From positions 1 through 38,415 of the forward strand of contig JACNLP010000025.1 of NCBI GenBank assembly GCA_014381465.1: a DNA stretch of 38,415 nt, given 5' to 3'. The translations under genes and the position numbers were made by a program. This document shows positions 9,450 through 21,215 of this stretch, one piece after another. The notes under the pieces are model-generated. The model saw only the letters and a program-made list of their open reading frames with translations. It was not told the origin of the DNA and ran no database searches. Within the stretch, counting starts at the first letter, position 1. Each line of letters starts with the position of its first letter. The DNA is from Flavobacteriales bacterium (GTDB lineage: Bacteria; Bacteroidota; Bacteroidia; Flavobacteriales; BACL11).

Positions 9450-12400
9450 ATGCAAAACAGAAATGTAATTAAAATATTCGCAATCTTATTCGCTTTAGTT
9501 TGTTTGTATCAACTCTCATTTACATGGGTAGCTAGAGGAGTACAAGATGACGCTTTAGAATACGCCAACACTTATATTGAAAGTAATAATGATGAAATAA
9601 TTTCTGAACTCAAGAAAAACAATAATGACTCTGTGCTTGATTCTACTTTAATTATTGAGCACCTTGAAGTAGTTAAAGCTACAAAAGAGAAATATTATTT
9701 GGATTCTATTGGAAGTGAAAAAGTGTATAACATGCTGTTAAAGGATTATACTTACAAAGAGTGCGTAGAAAGAGAAATTAATTTAGGGCTTGACCTTAAA
9801 GGAGGGATGAATGTAACTTTAGAAGTATCGGTTATTGATGTAATTAAGGCATTATCCAACTATAGTGAAGATGAGGTTTTTAATCAAGCAATTGCTGATG
9901 CTGTTGCTATGCAAAGAAAATCTCAAGAAGATTTTGTAACACTTTTTGCTACTGCTTATGAGGGTTTAGCTCCAGCAAGTGGTAAAGGTCTTGCAGCTAT
10001 TTTTAGCACTCCTGATTTAAGAGAGAAAATCCAATTCTCATCTTCTAATAAAGATGTTATAAAAGTAGTAAGAGCTGAGGTAGAAGATGCTATAAGTAGA
10101 TCGTTTAATATCTTACGATCAAGAATTGATAGATTTGGGGTTACTCAACCAAACATACAAAGATTAGAAACTTCTGGTAGAATTTTGGTAGAACTTCCGG
10201 GTATTAAAGAGCCAGAAAGAGCTAGAAGATTGTTACAATCCACTGCCAAATTGGAGTTTTGGGAAACTTATGAATATGCAGAATTGTTGCCAAGCTTGGA
10301 AGATGCCAACAAATATTTAAGAGAGCAAGCTGAGCTTAACGATACCATAAAACAAGAAGTTGATGAGGTTTTGGCATCTGCTGATGAGGATAAAACCAAG
10401 CAAATAGCAGAAACAGAAATAACAGAAGAAATAGAAGAAGATACAAGCGTAAATTCCTTACTAAGCAAATTAGAAGGTGATTCAGCAGTTTCGGATACTT
10501 CTAGTTCTCAACTTTCTTTTGAAGAATTTGCAGCCGAAAACCCTTTGTATGCAGTGCTTTATCCTAATGTAAATCAGGAAAATGGACAGGTAAATCCTGG
10601 TCCTGTTGTAGGTTTCTGTGCGGTGAAAGATACAGCTGCACTTAACAAATATTTGACTGACCCTGAGGTAATGAAAAACTTTCCTTTAGATGTAAAATTT
10701 GCATATACCGTAAAGCCATACGATCAAGATGGAAAATTTATGCAGCTTATTGGATTAAAGGTAAGTGGGCGTGATGCAAAGGCATCAATGGAAGGAGATG
10801 TTGTAACGGATGCAAGGCAAGATTTTGGACAGTTCAATGCCAATCCAGAAGTTTCTATGACTATGAACTCGGAAGGAGCAAAGCAGTGGAAACGCCTAAC
10901 AGCAGAAAATATTGGCAAAAGTGTTGCTATTGTATTAGATGGATTTGTGTATTCTTACCCAACAGTGCAGAGTGAAATTTCAGGAGGTCGTTCTCAAATC
11001 ACAGGAAATTTTACAATCAATGAGGCGAAAGATTTAGCCAATATTTTAAAATCAGGAAAATTACCAGCTCCAGCTAGAATTATTGAGGAGGCAATTGTAG
11101 GTCCTTCACTTGGAGAGGAAGCTATTAATGCTGGATTGAAATCTTTTATTATAGCTTTACTTATTGTATTAGCATATATGATTTTTTATTATTCAGGTGC
11201 GGGTATGATTTCTAGTATTGCACTACTTGCAAATATCTTTTTCATTTTTGGAGTGCTTTCCTCCATTGGTGCTGTGCTTACGCTTCCTGGTATTGCAGGT
11301 ATCGTTCTTACTATTGGTATGTCGGTGGATGCCAATGTGCTTATATATGAAAGAATTAGGGAGGAACTAACTGGCGGAAAAGGAATTCGATTGGCGATAA
11401 AAGATGGTTATAACAATGCTTATAATGCCATTATTGATGCCAATGTAACTACACTTCTTACTGGTATTATTCTCTACACTTTTGGCACTGGGCCAATTAA
11501 AGGCTTTGCTACTACACTTATTATTGGTATTTTAACTTCTCTTTTCTCGGCAATCTTTATTACCCGACTTTTGATTTCTAGAAGGTTAAATAAAAACAAA
11601 GAATTAAAATTTGCTACTAAACTTACGGATGGTGCTTTTAAAAATACCAATATTGATTTTATTGGAAAAAGAAAAAAATTCTATATCCTTTCTGGGATTA
11701 TTATACTTTTAGGAATTGGGTCATTAGTAACTAAGGGTTTGAATTATGGAGTGGATTTTGTTGGGGGGAGAACTTATGTTGTAAGATTTGATGATGCAGT
11801 AGATAATGAAGCACTTAGAACTGAATTAACGGCTGTATTTACAGATGAAGAAGGTTTAAAACATGCTCCACAGGTAAAAACTTTTGGAGATGAAAATCAA
11901 GTGAAGATTACTACCAAATTTATGATTGATAATAATACAACAACTGCTGATGAAGTAGTAGAATCAAAACTTAATAATGGTTTATCAAAAATGGGAATGA
12001 GTTATGAGGTGATGAGTTCACAAAAAGTAGGGCCTACTATTGCAGATGATATTAAAGATGCTGCTGTATGGTCGGTATTTTTCTCTTTACTTGTAATTTT
12101 CCTTTATATATTAATAAGATTTAAGAGGTGGCAATTTAGTTTGGGTGCTGTTGCGGCAGTTTTTCATGATGTACTTATTGTACTTGCTATTTTCTCTGTT
12201 TTTTATGGAATTCTGCCTTTCTCTTTAGAAATTGACCAAGCATTTATTGCAGCAATTTTAACTATTATTGGTTATTCGCTTAACGATACGGTGGTGGTGT
12301 TCGATAGGGTAAGGGAATACATGGGGATGTATAAAAAACAAGAAATTGGAACGGTAATGAATAAGGCACTAAATAGTACCCTTAGCCGTACTATTAATAC

Positions 12401-12572
12401 CTCTATGACTACCTTCTTTGTGCTTTTGGTAATCTTCCTATTTGGTGGAGAAGTAATTAGGGGCTTTATGTTTGCTTTAATGGTGGGGGTTGTAGTTGGT
12501 ACTTATTCTTCCCTTTTTGTAGCATCTCCTATTATGTTAGATACACTTAAAAGAAAGGAAGAGAAAAGATAA
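9450..12572 (+). CDS. secDF: Protein translocase SecDF (fused SecD and SecF)
   Basis: This 1040-residue inner-membrane protein uses the proton gradient to pull proteins from the SecYEG channel on the periplasmic side. SecD and SecF are fused, as is usual in Bacteroidota. The SecD half has an N-terminal membrane helix (about 8-27), the conserved LGLDLKGGMNVTLEV strand (about 112-126), the large periplasmic P1 region and five helices between about 565 and 740. The SecF half starts with the helix near 755, then YGVDFVGGRTYVVRF (about 767-781) and five further helices from about 870 to the end. An acidic, low-complexity insert (about 305-355) lies in the periplasmic P1 head. YajC is encoded separately at 27422. 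The gene is monocistronic with a good promoter. Confidence 0.95.
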   Translation: MQNRNVIKIFAILFALVCLYQLSFTWVARGVQDDALEYANTYIESNNDEIISELKKNNNDSVLDSTLIIEHLEVVKATKEKYYLDSIGSEKVYNMLLKDYTYKECVEREINLGLDLKGGMNVTLEVSVIDVIKALSNYSEDEVFNQAIADAVAMQRKSQEDFVTLFATAYEGLAPASGKGLAAIFSTPDLREKIQFSSSNKDVIKVVRAEVEDAISRSFNILRSRIDRFGVTQPNIQRLETSGRILVELPGIKEPERARRLLQSTAKLEFWETYEYAELLPSLEDANKYLREQAELNDTIKQEVDEVLASADEDKTKQIAETEITEEIEEDTSVNSLLSKLEGDSAVSDTSSSQLSFEEFAAENPLYAVLYPNVNQENGQVNPGPVVGFCAVKDTAALNKYLTDPEVMKNFPLDVKFAYTVKPYDQDGKFMQLIGLKVSGRDAKASMEGDVVTDARQDFGQFNANPEVSMTMNSEGAKQWKRLTAENIGKSVAIVLDGFVYSYPTVQSEISGGRSQITGNFTINEAKDLANILKSGKLPAPARIIEEAIVGPSLGEEAINAGLKSFIIALLIVLAYMIFYYSGAGMISSIALLANIFFIFGVLSSIGAVLTLPGIAGIVLTIGMSVDANVLIYERIREELTGGKGIRLAIKDGYNNAYNAIIDANVTTLLTGIILYTFGTGPIKGFATTLIIGILTSLFSAIFITRLLISRRLNKNKELKFATKLTDGAFKNTNIDFIGKRKKFYILSGIIILLGIGSLVTKGLNYGVDFVGGRTYVVRFDDAVDNEALRTELTAVFTDEEGLKHAPQVKTFGDENQVKITTKFMIDNNTTTADEVVESKLNNGLSKMGMSYEVMSSQKVGPTIADDIKDAAVWSVFFSLLVIFLYILIRFKRWQFSLGAVAAVFHDVLIVLAIFSVFYGILPFSLEIDQAFIAAILTIIGYSLNDTVVVFDRVREYMGMYKKQEIGTVMNKALNSTLSRTINTSMTTFFVLLVIFLFGGEVIRGFMFALMVGVVVGTYSSLFVASPIMLDTLKRKEEKR

Positions 12573-12892
12573 ATATTAGAGGATAGAGCAAAAGATAATT
12601 AAATAAAGTAGCAATGAATCAATTTGGTGATGTGCTAAAAGAAGGGAAGCAAAAAAAAACAATATAAAAAAGGAAAAAACTCTTTGCGGCTATGAAGATT
12701 AATTATTAACCAAAAAAACTTAAAACTAAATTATATCCTACACCAAAAGAGCAAACAATAGTGCTTGCCTAATTTAAAAAAATAACAAAATAAAAAAACC
12801 AGATTGCTTCAAAATAAATTTTTCGGAAATGGACAAGCAAAAAAGCCCCACCAAATTGGCAGGGCTTTAAATCAATTTATTTTAGAGTTTAA
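12573..12892. other. 320-bp AT-rich spacer between secDF and rplI
   Basis: No intact gene is visible. On the minus strand, 12706-12778 could encode ASTIVCSFGVGYNLVLSFFG and a stop, reminiscent of the last strands of an outer-membrane barrel, but it is far too short to claim. The right end holds the rplI terminator. No secDF terminator hairpin stands out. Confidence 0.4.
12839..12868 (-). terminator. Intrinsic terminator of rpsF-rpsR-rplI
   Basis: On the minus strand AAAGCCC (12868-12862) pairs with GGGCTTT, and the inner bases extend the stem through two G-T pairs and CC/GG. A run of six T follows (12844-12839). It lies 25 bases past the rplI stop. Confidence 0.85.
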
Positions 12893-13336
12893 TTATTCGG
12901 CAACAACCTGAAAAGGTACTGTTACACTCACATTTCTATGTAAGCGAACTTCTGCTTCATACTTCCCTATTTCCTTAATTGTAGTCAGTTTTACAAATCG
13001 TTTGTCAATTTCATGACCAAGCACTTGTAATGCCTCAGTAAACTGAACAGTAGTCACCGAGCCAAAAAGCTTTTGTCCGTCTTCTGCTACTTTTGCCTTT
13101 ACTTTTATATCCAGTCCAGAAATTACTTCTGCAATATTATTAGCATCTGCAACTACTTTTTCTTCCTTACCTGATTGTTGTCTTAGTTTTTCTTCTAAAA
13201 CCTTAACAGCAGATTCGCTAGCGATAACGGCTTTTCCTTTTGGAATTAAAAAATTTCTGGCAAAGCCATTTTTTACCTTTACAATTTCATCTGCAAAGCC
13301 CAATTTTTCGATATTTTCTTTTAATATAATTTTCAT
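12893..13336 (-). CDS. rplI: Ribosomal protein bL9
   Basis: This 147-residue protein binds 23S rRNA at the base of the L1 stalk. The N-terminal RNA-binding signature is complete: MKIILKENIEKLG, then the DEIVKVKNGFARNFLIPKGKA region (16-36). A long central helix rich in Lys and Glu (about 41-75) leads to the C-terminal lobe with KLFGSVTTVQF and the RLHRNVSVTVPFQVV ending. It is the last gene of the rpsF-rpsR-rplI set, eight bases after rpsR, and is followed by a strong terminator. Length and motifs are normal, and nothing is unusual. Confidence 0.97.
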   Translation of the reverse strand: MKIILKENIEKLGFADEIVKVKNGFARNFLIPKGKAVIASESAVKVLEEKLRQQSGKEEKVVADANNIAEVISGLDIKVKAKVAEDGQKLFGSVTTVQFTEALQVLGHEIDKRFVKLTTIKEIGKYEAEVRLHRNVSVTVPFQVVAE

Positions 13337-13344
13337 AGCTCTTA

Positions 13345-13626
13345 TTATTTTAATAAATCGCCAACATAAGGCAACAATGCAATTTGTCTTGCTCTTTTTA
13401 CTGCAACCGATAATCTTCTCTGGAATTTCAGTGAGGTTCCTGTAAGTCGTCTTGGCAAAATTTTACCTTGCTCATTCAAAAATCGCATTAAAAAGTCAGG
13501 GTCTTTATAATCAATATACTTGATTCCCATTTTTTTGAAACGACAATATTTATCTCTATTTCTTTTATCGATATCAACTGGAGAAAGATATCTTATTTCC
13601 GATTTTGATTTGTTAAATTTACTCAT
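13345..13626 (-). CDS. rpsR: Ribosomal protein bS18
   Basis: This 93-residue small-subunit protein assembles with bS6 on the 16S rRNA platform. The family core is present: [20 protein letters not shown] (about 13-32), [19 protein letters not shown] (about 38-56), then [31 protein letters not shown]. The ATG overlaps the rpsF stop by four bases, which couples translation of the two partners. There is a short extra N-terminal tail ([10 protein letters not shown]) compared with the 75-residue E. coli protein. Confidence 0.97.
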   Translation of the reverse strand: MSKFNKSKSEIRYLSPVDIDKRNRDKYCRFKKMGIKYIDYKDPDFLMRFLNEQGKILPRRLTGTSLKFQRRLSVAVKRARQIALLPYVGDLLK

Positions 13627-13985
13627 GATTTGGCTTCCTCCTTTTTAGTTTTGTTATCACTTAGTCTCTTTCTTCTTCTATCAGCATATGCTATGGAAAA
13701 TTTATCCAAACGAACGGTTAACCATCTCATCACTCTTTCATCTCTTTTAAATAGAATTTCCAAATCAGCAATAGTTGTGCCTTCTGCCTCAAATTCTATG
13801 AAGTAGTAAAATCCTGTATTCTTTTTTTGGATAGTGTACTTCAATTTTTTCAACCCCCAATATTCTTCATTGCCAATTTTGGCTTTATGATCTTTTAGGG
13901 TTTTTGTAAACTGTTTTACCGTTTCCCTCATCTGTTCTTCAGATAAGACGGGATTCATAATGAAAACGGTTTCATAATTGTTCAT
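13623..13985 (-). CDS. rpsF: Ribosomal protein bS6
   Basis: This 120-residue small-subunit protein forms a dimer with bS18. The start [18 protein letters not shown] and the central [25 protein letters not shown] strand pair are typical. The family's [14 protein letters not shown] motif follows, and the tail is basic. It is the first gene of the minus-strand set, directly downstream of a good promoter at 14022-14051, divergent from dnaX. In many bacteria the ssb gene lies between rpsF and rpsR; here it does not, which is normal for Bacteroidota. Confidence 0.97.
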   Translation of the reverse strand: MNNYETVFIMNPVLSEEQMRETVKQFTKTLKDHKAKIGNEEYWGLKKLKYTIQKKNTGFYYFIEFEAEGTTIADLEILFKRDERVMRWLTVRLDKFSIAYADRRRKRLSDNKTKKEEAKS

Positions 13986-14021
13986 TTTTTCCTTTTTTGA
14001 TTAATAATAAATTTCGGGCTG

Positions 14022-14051
14022 CAAATCTAATAAAACTAATTAAATCAGCAA
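14022..14051 (-). promoter_or_regulatory. rpsF promoter (TTG-N19-TAGATTTG)
   Basis: On the minus strand TTG (14051-14049) and TAGATTTG (14029-14022) are 19 bp apart, an excellent match to the Bacteroidota consensus. The leader would be about 30 bases. Confidence 0.7.
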
Positions 14052-14097
14052 GGCAGAGTTTCTAATAATTTTTTACTCTTTTATTCGTTAGAAATGT

Positions 14098-14105
14098 TAC
14101 TTTTG
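14098..14105 (+). promoter_or_regulatory. -7 box of dnaX
   Basis: TACTTTTG matches TAnnTTTG, 27 bases before the ATG at 14133. No good -33 TTG is seen. It lies back to back with the rpsF promoter. Confidence 0.5.
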
Positions 14106-14132
14106 TTTTTTTAAAAATTTGTGCAATTATCA

Positions 14133-15845
14133 ATGGGAAATTTTATTGTTTCGGCTAGAAAATATCGCCCTACTACATTCTTAGAAGTAGTGGGGCAGTC
14201 ATCTATTACTGCAACTCTTACAAATGCAATTTTGGATAATCATTTGGCACAATCTTTTCTTTTTTGTGGCCCAAGAGGAGTGGGAAAAACTACTTGTGCT
14301 CGTATTCTAGCAAAGACTATTAATTGTCAAAATATCAGTAAAAAAGTAGAACCATGTGATAAATGCGAATCCTGCACTTCTTTTAATGAGTCGCACTCTT
14401 TTAATATTCATGAATTGGATGCCGCATCCAATAATTCGGTGGATGATATTCGGAATTTGGTGGATCAAGTTCGCTTTGCACCACAAGTTGGGGATTATAA
14501 TATTTACATAATTGATGAGGTGCACATGCTTTCTGCTTCTGCTTTTAATGCTTTTTTAAAAACTTTGGAAGAACCTCCAAGCCATGCTATTTTTATTTTA
14601 GCCACCACAGAAAAACATAAAATAATCCCAACTATTTTATCTAGATGCCAGATTTTTGATTTTATGCGAATTGGAATGGATGATATTGTAAATCATTTGG
14701 TTTTTGTGGCTGAAAAAGAGGGGATAAAAGTAGAGCAAGATGCCCTACATATTATAGCGCAAAAATCAGATGGCTCACTTAGAGATGCCCTTTCTATTTT
14801 TGATAGGCTGGCAAGTTTTTCAGATGGAATAACTTATAAATCAGTAATTGATAATTTGAATATTTTGGATCATGATTATTATTTCAAAATCACAACTTCC
14901 ATTTTGCAGCAAGATATTTCAAAAGTACTTTTAATTTTTAATGAAATTATTAATAATGGCTTTGATGGGCATCATTTTATTAATGGTTTGGCTTCTCATT
15001 TTAGAGATTTATTGGTCTCGCAAGATAAGGAAACACTTGTGCTTTTAGAAAAAGGAGAATCCTTAAAAGAGCAATATCTTACTCAATCTCAAATGTCTCA
15101 GCAATCCTTTCTGCTTAAAGCATTAGATATTTGCAACAGTTGTGATGTACAATATAAAACAAGTAAAAATCAGCTGCTTTTAGTGGAGCTAACCCTCATG
15201 AAGCTGTGTAGCCTTACTCATAGCGAATCAAAAAAAAAAACAAATAGTATAAACCTTCCAAAGCAAGAGACAAAACAAGAAAAAGAAGTAGAAAATTCCA
15301 TAATGGAATTAAAAAAAGAGGAGGTAAATAGAAAAAATGTTGTAGAAAAACCAATAGAAAAAAATAATGCAGATAATGTAAATGCCAAAAATAAAACAGC
15401 ACAGCTTATTTCTATTTCTGATTTAGAGGAAGAAGAACAGGAAAAGGAAGAAAAAACAACTGAAAAAAGAAATGAAGAATTAAAAAAGGAAGATTTACAG
15501 GAAGTTTGGAAAGAATATATTGTTCTTCAAAAAGAAAAAGGAAAGGCGAATTTTGCAACAACTCTAGATATGAATGAGCCCAATTTGTTATCGGATTTTA
15601 AGATAGAAGTTTTAATTTCAAACAAATCGCAAGAAGTAGTAATTGAAAAAGAAAAAATAGATTTGCATGAATTTTTAAGAAATAAATTACAGAATGATTT
15701 TATAGAAATAACAACTAAAATTCAAGAAAAAACAGCTGAAGAAAGAGTACCTTATACTAACAAAGACAAATATGAACAAATGGCAAAAGAGAATACTAAC
15801 TTAAAAAACTTAAAAGAAAAGTTAGGACTTGATTTTGACTTTTAA
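14133..15845 (+). CDS. dnaX: DNA polymerase III subunit tau/gamma
   Basis: This is the clamp-loader ATPase of the replisome. From the ATG at 14133, MGNFIVSARKYRPTTF is the usual start; a GTG four codons upstream is less likely. The AAA+ domain has Walker A in CGPRGVGKTT (about 46-55), a four-Cys zinc site (NCQN, then CDKCESC), Walker B DEVHML and sensor 1 TTEKHK. After about residue 365 comes a long Lys/Glu-rich linker (about 370-460), then a tau-specific C-terminal domain. An uninterrupted run of 11 A at 15230-15240 sits exactly at the start of this linker. Gain or loss of one A there leads to a stop within a few codons, which would give a gamma-like short form of about 370 residues. The total length is 570. 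The next gene starts 12 bases downstream. Confidence 0.95.
   Translation: MGNFIVSARKYRPTTFLEVVGQSSITATLTNAILDNHLAQSFLFCGPRGVGKTTCARILAKTINCQNISKKVEPCDKCESCTSFNESHSFNIHELDAASNNSVDDIRNLVDQVRFAPQVGDYNIYIIDEVHMLSASAFNAFLKTLEEPPSHAIFILATTEKHKIIPTILSRCQIFDFMRIGMDDIVNHLVFVAEKEGIKVEQDALHIIAQKSDGSLRDALSIFDRLASFSDGITYKSVIDNLNILDHDYYFKITTSILQQDISKVLLIFNEIINNGFDGHHFINGLASHFRDLLVSQDKETLVLLEKGESLKEQYLTQSQMSQQSFLLKALDICNSCDVQYKTSKNQLLLVELTLMKLCSLTHSESKKKTNSINLPKQETKQEKEVENSIMELKKEEVNRKNVVEKPIEKNNADNVNAKNKTAQLISISDLEEEEQEKEEKTTEKRNEELKKEDLQEVWKEYIVLQKEKGKANFATTLDMNEPNLLSDFKIEVLISNKSQEVVIEKEKIDLHEFLRNKLQNDFIEITTKIQEKTAEERVPYTNKDKYEQMAKENTNLKNLKEKLGLDFDF
15230..15240 (+). other. A11 slippage run inside dnaX
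   Basis: Eleven consecutive A encode the end of Ser and three Lys at the end of the ATPase part. With one extra A the frame stops at TAG 15245-15247. With one fewer it stops at TAA 15250-15252. Thermus dnaX is known to use an A9 run for transcriptional slippage giving tau and gamma. Confidence 0.65.
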
Positions 15846-15857
15846 AAACCAAAAAAA

Positions 15858-18785
15858 ATGAACAAAAAAACACTAACTATTATTTTAATCGGTATTGCAT
15901 TTGCACTACTAATTACTAACCAACTAAAAAAGATGAACAAACTAGAAAATCAATACGAAACAGCAAAAAATGATCCTTTAAAAGCTAGAATCTATACGCT
16001 TGATAATGGGCTTAAAGTTTACTTAACTTCTTATGCTGATGCTCCTAGAGTTCAAACAAATATTGCAGTTCGTGCAGGAAGTAAAAATGATCCTTCTGAT
16101 GCAACAGGTTTAGCTCATTATTTAGAGCACATGCTTTTTAAAGGAACTGATATTTATGGTAGTTTAGATTTTGAGAAAGAAGCTCCAATGTTAGATAAAA
16201 TTGAAGCGCTTTATGAAGAATACCGTTCTTATGATATGGCGGATACTGAAAATAGAGATAGAATTTGGAGACAAATAGATTCTATTTCTGGTGAGGCTGC
16301 AAAATTTGCTATTGCTAATGAATACGATAAAATGGTTAGTGGATTAGGTGCAAAAGGAACGAATGCTTATACATCTAATGAAAAAACTGTTTATATTAAT
16401 GATATTCCTTCTAATCAAATTGAAAAATGGTTAAAATTAGAAGCAGAGCGTTTCCGTTATCCTGTTTTTAGATTGTTCCATACAGAGTTAGAAGCAGTAT
16501 ATGAAGAAAAAAACATAAGTTTAGATAATGACGGGCGTAAAATGTTTGAAGCATTATTTGATGGTTTGTTCCCAACTCATCAATACGGACAACAAACTAC
16601 AATTGGAACAGTTGAACATTTAAAAAACCCTTCTTTAACAGAGATTAGAAAGTACTTTAACAAATATTATGTGCCAAATAACATGGCTATTTGCCTTTCA
16701 GGTGATTTTGATTATGACGAAACAATTGAGTTGATTAATAAATATTGGGGAAGTTTTGAAAGAAAAGATGATCCTACTTTTGAAGTTATTAAAGAATCTT
16801 CAATTGCTGAACCAGTTTATAAAGAAGTTTACGGGCCTGAGGCTGAAAGATTGTACTTAGGATTCCGTTTTGATGGTGCAAATACTGAGGATGCAAAAAT
16901 GCTAACTATGGTAGATATGGTGCTTTCCAATTCATCAGCAGGGCTTATTGATTTGAACTTAAACCAAGCGCAAGAATTGATTGGAGGAGGATGTTTCCCT
17001 TATGTATTAGAAGATTATTCTATGCATGGATTCTATGGTAGTCCAAAGCAAGGGCAATCTTTAGAAGAGGTGAAAGATTTATTATTAGCTCAAATTGAAG
17101 AGGTAAAAGCTGGTAATTTTCCTGACTGGTTAGTGGCTGCAATTATTTCTGATTTGAAACTAAATCAAATTAAGAAATTAGAAAGTAATAGTGGTAGAGC
17201 AAATGAGTTTGTAGATGCTTTTACTTTGGGAATTTCATGGGAGGATCATCAAAATGAAATGGCTGAATTAGAGAAGATAACTAAACAGGATATTATTGAT
17301 TTTGCAAATGCTAGGTATGCTGATAATTATGTGGTGGTTTACAAAAGAGCTGGTGAAGATAAATCAGTTATTAAAGTAACAAAACCTGCTATTACTCCAG
17401 TGTCAGTTAATCGTGAAGATCAGTCTCCATTTTTAGCAAACCTTTTAGCAGAAGAGGTTGCTGATGTTGAGCCAGTATTTTTAAATTTTGAGAAAGATAT
17501 TCAAAAATCAAATGTAGGAGATGTTGAACTTATTTACAAAGAAAATACAGAGAACGAAAGATTTAAGTTAAACTATATTTTAGATATGGGTAAAGACCAT
17601 GATGTTAAATTAAAATTAGCAGTAGATTACTTAAAGTATTTAGGTACGGATGCAATGTCTCCTTCTCAAAAAGAGGAGGAATTCTATAAGTTAGGTTGTG
17701 ATTTGTCCGTAAATTGTAGTGCTGATAAAACTACTATAACTTTAAGTGGTTTGGCTAATAACTTTAACGAATCGGTAGCACTTTTTGAAACAATACTTGC
17801 TGGGGCGGTTGCTGATAAAGAGGCGCTTGTTGATTTGAAAATGAGTGTATTGAAAAAGAGGGGGGATGCTAAATTAAACAAGCAAATTATCCTTTGGAGA
17901 GCAATGGGAAGTTATGCTAAATATGGTGATAATTCTTCTTTCAGAAATATTTTATCAGAAGAAGATTTGAATAATGTTACTTCAGCAGAATTGGTTGATT
18001 TGATTCATAATTTAACTTCTTACCAGCATAAAGTATTGTATTATGGACCAGAATCAATCTCTAAGGTTGCTTCTGACTTAGAGAAATTGCATGCAAATAA
18101 ATCAGACTTAAAAACGATTCCTGCTAAAAAGGAATTTGTTGAACAGCCAATGGATAAACCAATGGTTTTTGTTGTGGATTATGATATGAAACAAGCGGAA
18201 GTGATGATGCTCGCAAAAGGAGCTAAGTTAAACATGAATGAGTATCCTCAAATCAGATTTCATAATGAGTATTTTGGTGGAGGAATGAGTTCTATTGTAT
18301 TTCAAGAAATGAGAGAGTCTAAGGCTTTAGCTTATTCAGTTTATAGTACTTATACTATACCAAATGATAAAGATGATTCTCATTATTTGATGAGTTATAT
18401 TGGAACTCAATCTGATAAGTTAGGAGAAGCTATGGTTGGTATGACTGAACTTCTGGAAACTATGCCTGAGGCTGAAACAAATATGGCTAATGCAAAAGAG
18501 GCTATTGAACAAAAAATCAGAACAGAAAGATTGACTAAATCAAGAGTTCTATCAGAGTATGTCAAAGCAGAAAAGATTGGTGTAAGTCATGATATTAGAA
18601 AAGATATGTATGATGCATTACCATCTTTTGATATGAATACTTTAACTGAGTTCCATAATTCTCATATTGCAGGAACTACAAGAATTGTTATGGTTTTAGG
18701 ATCAAAAGAAGATTTAGATTTAGATGTATTAAAACAATATGGTGAAATAGTTCACTTGACATTAGAAGATGTATTTGGGTACTAA
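15858..18785 (+). CDS. M16 family zinc metallopeptidase (pitrilysin-like)
   Basis: This 975-residue protein is probably membrane-anchored or periplasmic. Residues 5-21 are a hydrophobic helix (LTIILIGIAFALLITN) with no lipobox. The inverted zinc motif HxxEH is HYLEH at 87-91, and the distal ligand is Glu217 in the ELEAVYEE stretch (210-217). The first M16 domain is active. The second half keeps the fold without the motif and has the late RESKALAYSVYSTYT segment (about 815-830) that helps bind substrate. The two-domain length matches pitrilysin or insulysin relatives that clear short peptides. It begins 12 bases after dnaX and lies 49 bases before icd, so the three may share transcripts. The substrate is unknown. 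Confidence 0.92.
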   Translation: MNKKTLTIILIGIAFALLITNQLKKMNKLENQYETAKNDPLKARIYTLDNGLKVYLTSYADAPRVQTNIAVRAGSKNDPSDATGLAHYLEHMLFKGTDIYGSLDFEKEAPMLDKIEALYEEYRSYDMADTENRDRIWRQIDSISGEAAKFAIANEYDKMVSGLGAKGTNAYTSNEKTVYINDIPSNQIEKWLKLEAERFRYPVFRLFHTELEAVYEEKNISLDNDGRKMFEALFDGLFPTHQYGQQTTIGTVEHLKNPSLTEIRKYFNKYYVPNNMAICLSGDFDYDETIELINKYWGSFERKDDPTFEVIKESSIAEPVYKEVYGPEAERLYLGFRFDGANTEDAKMLTMVDMVLSNSSAGLIDLNLNQAQELIGGGCFPYVLEDYSMHGFYGSPKQGQSLEEVKDLLLAQIEEVKAGNFPDWLVAAIISDLKLNQIKKLESNSGRANEFVDAFTLGISWEDHQNEMAELEKITKQDIIDFANARYADNYVVVYKRAGEDKSVIKVTKPAITPVSVNREDQSPFLANLLAEEVADVEPVFLNFEKDIQKSNVGDVELIYKENTENERFKLNYILDMGKDHDVKLKLAVDYLKYLGTDAMSPSQKEEEFYKLGCDLSVNCSADKTTITLSGLANNFNESVALFETILAGAVADKEALVDLKMSVLKKRGDAKLNKQIILWRAMGSYAKYGDNSSFRNILSEEDLNNVTSAELVDLIHNLTSYQHKVLYYGPESISKVASDLEKLHANKSDLKTIPAKKEFVEQPMDKPMVFVVDYDMKQAEVMMLAKGAKLNMNEYPQIRFHNEYFGGGMSSIVFQEMRESKALAYSVYSTYTIPNDKDDSHYLMSYIGTQSDKLGEAMVGMTELLETMPEAETNMANAKEAIEQKIRTERLTKSRVLSEYVKAEKIGVSHDIRKDMYDALPSFDMNTLTEFHNSHIAGTTRIVMVLGSKEDLDLDVLKQYGEIVHLTLEDVFGY

Positions 18786-18831
18786 TAGATGATAGTTGTT
18801 AGTTTTTAGAAAAATAAAAAGAATGAGATAA

Positions 18832-21063
<2,232 letters not shown>

Positions 21064-21085
21064 AAAGAGTAGTTAGATACTAGAT

Positions 21086-21115
21086 AAAAGCCGAGCAAAT
21101 GCTCGGCTTTTCTTT
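21086..21115 (+). terminator. Intrinsic terminator of icd
   Basis: AAAAGCCGAGC (21086-21096) pairs perfectly over 11 bases with GCTCGGCTTTT (21101-21111) around an AAAT loop. T-rich sequence follows. Confidence 0.92.
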
Positions 21116-21116
21116 T

Positions 21117-21215
21117 ACCCACCCCTTTGCCCCTCCCAAGAGGGGATTTGAGAAAATGCGAATAATCCTCCTCCGGAGGAGTTAGATGCGGCTCTATTGT
21201 TTTGTCCTCCTGAAC
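21117..21215. repeat. Interspersed intergenic repeat, copy A
   Basis: The left part (ACCCACCCC, then CCTCCCAAGAGGGGA and AAAATGCGAATA) matches 28756-28830. The right part (GGAGTTAGA, then CTATTGTTTTGTC, CCTGAAC) matches 28988-29027. It contains small inverted repeats (CCCCT/AGGGG and CTCC/GGAG). Elements of this kind are frequent between Bacteroidota genes; their origin is unknown. Confidence 0.75.

Noticed and set aside
12706-12778. C-terminus of an outer-membrane barrel gene on the minus strand
   Set aside because: Only about 20 codons read well, and a stop directly precedes them. It is too short to support a pseudogene.
14121-14132. GTG start of dnaX four codons upstream
   Set aside because: The ATG at 14133 gives the family's usual N-terminus (MGNFIVSARKYRP).
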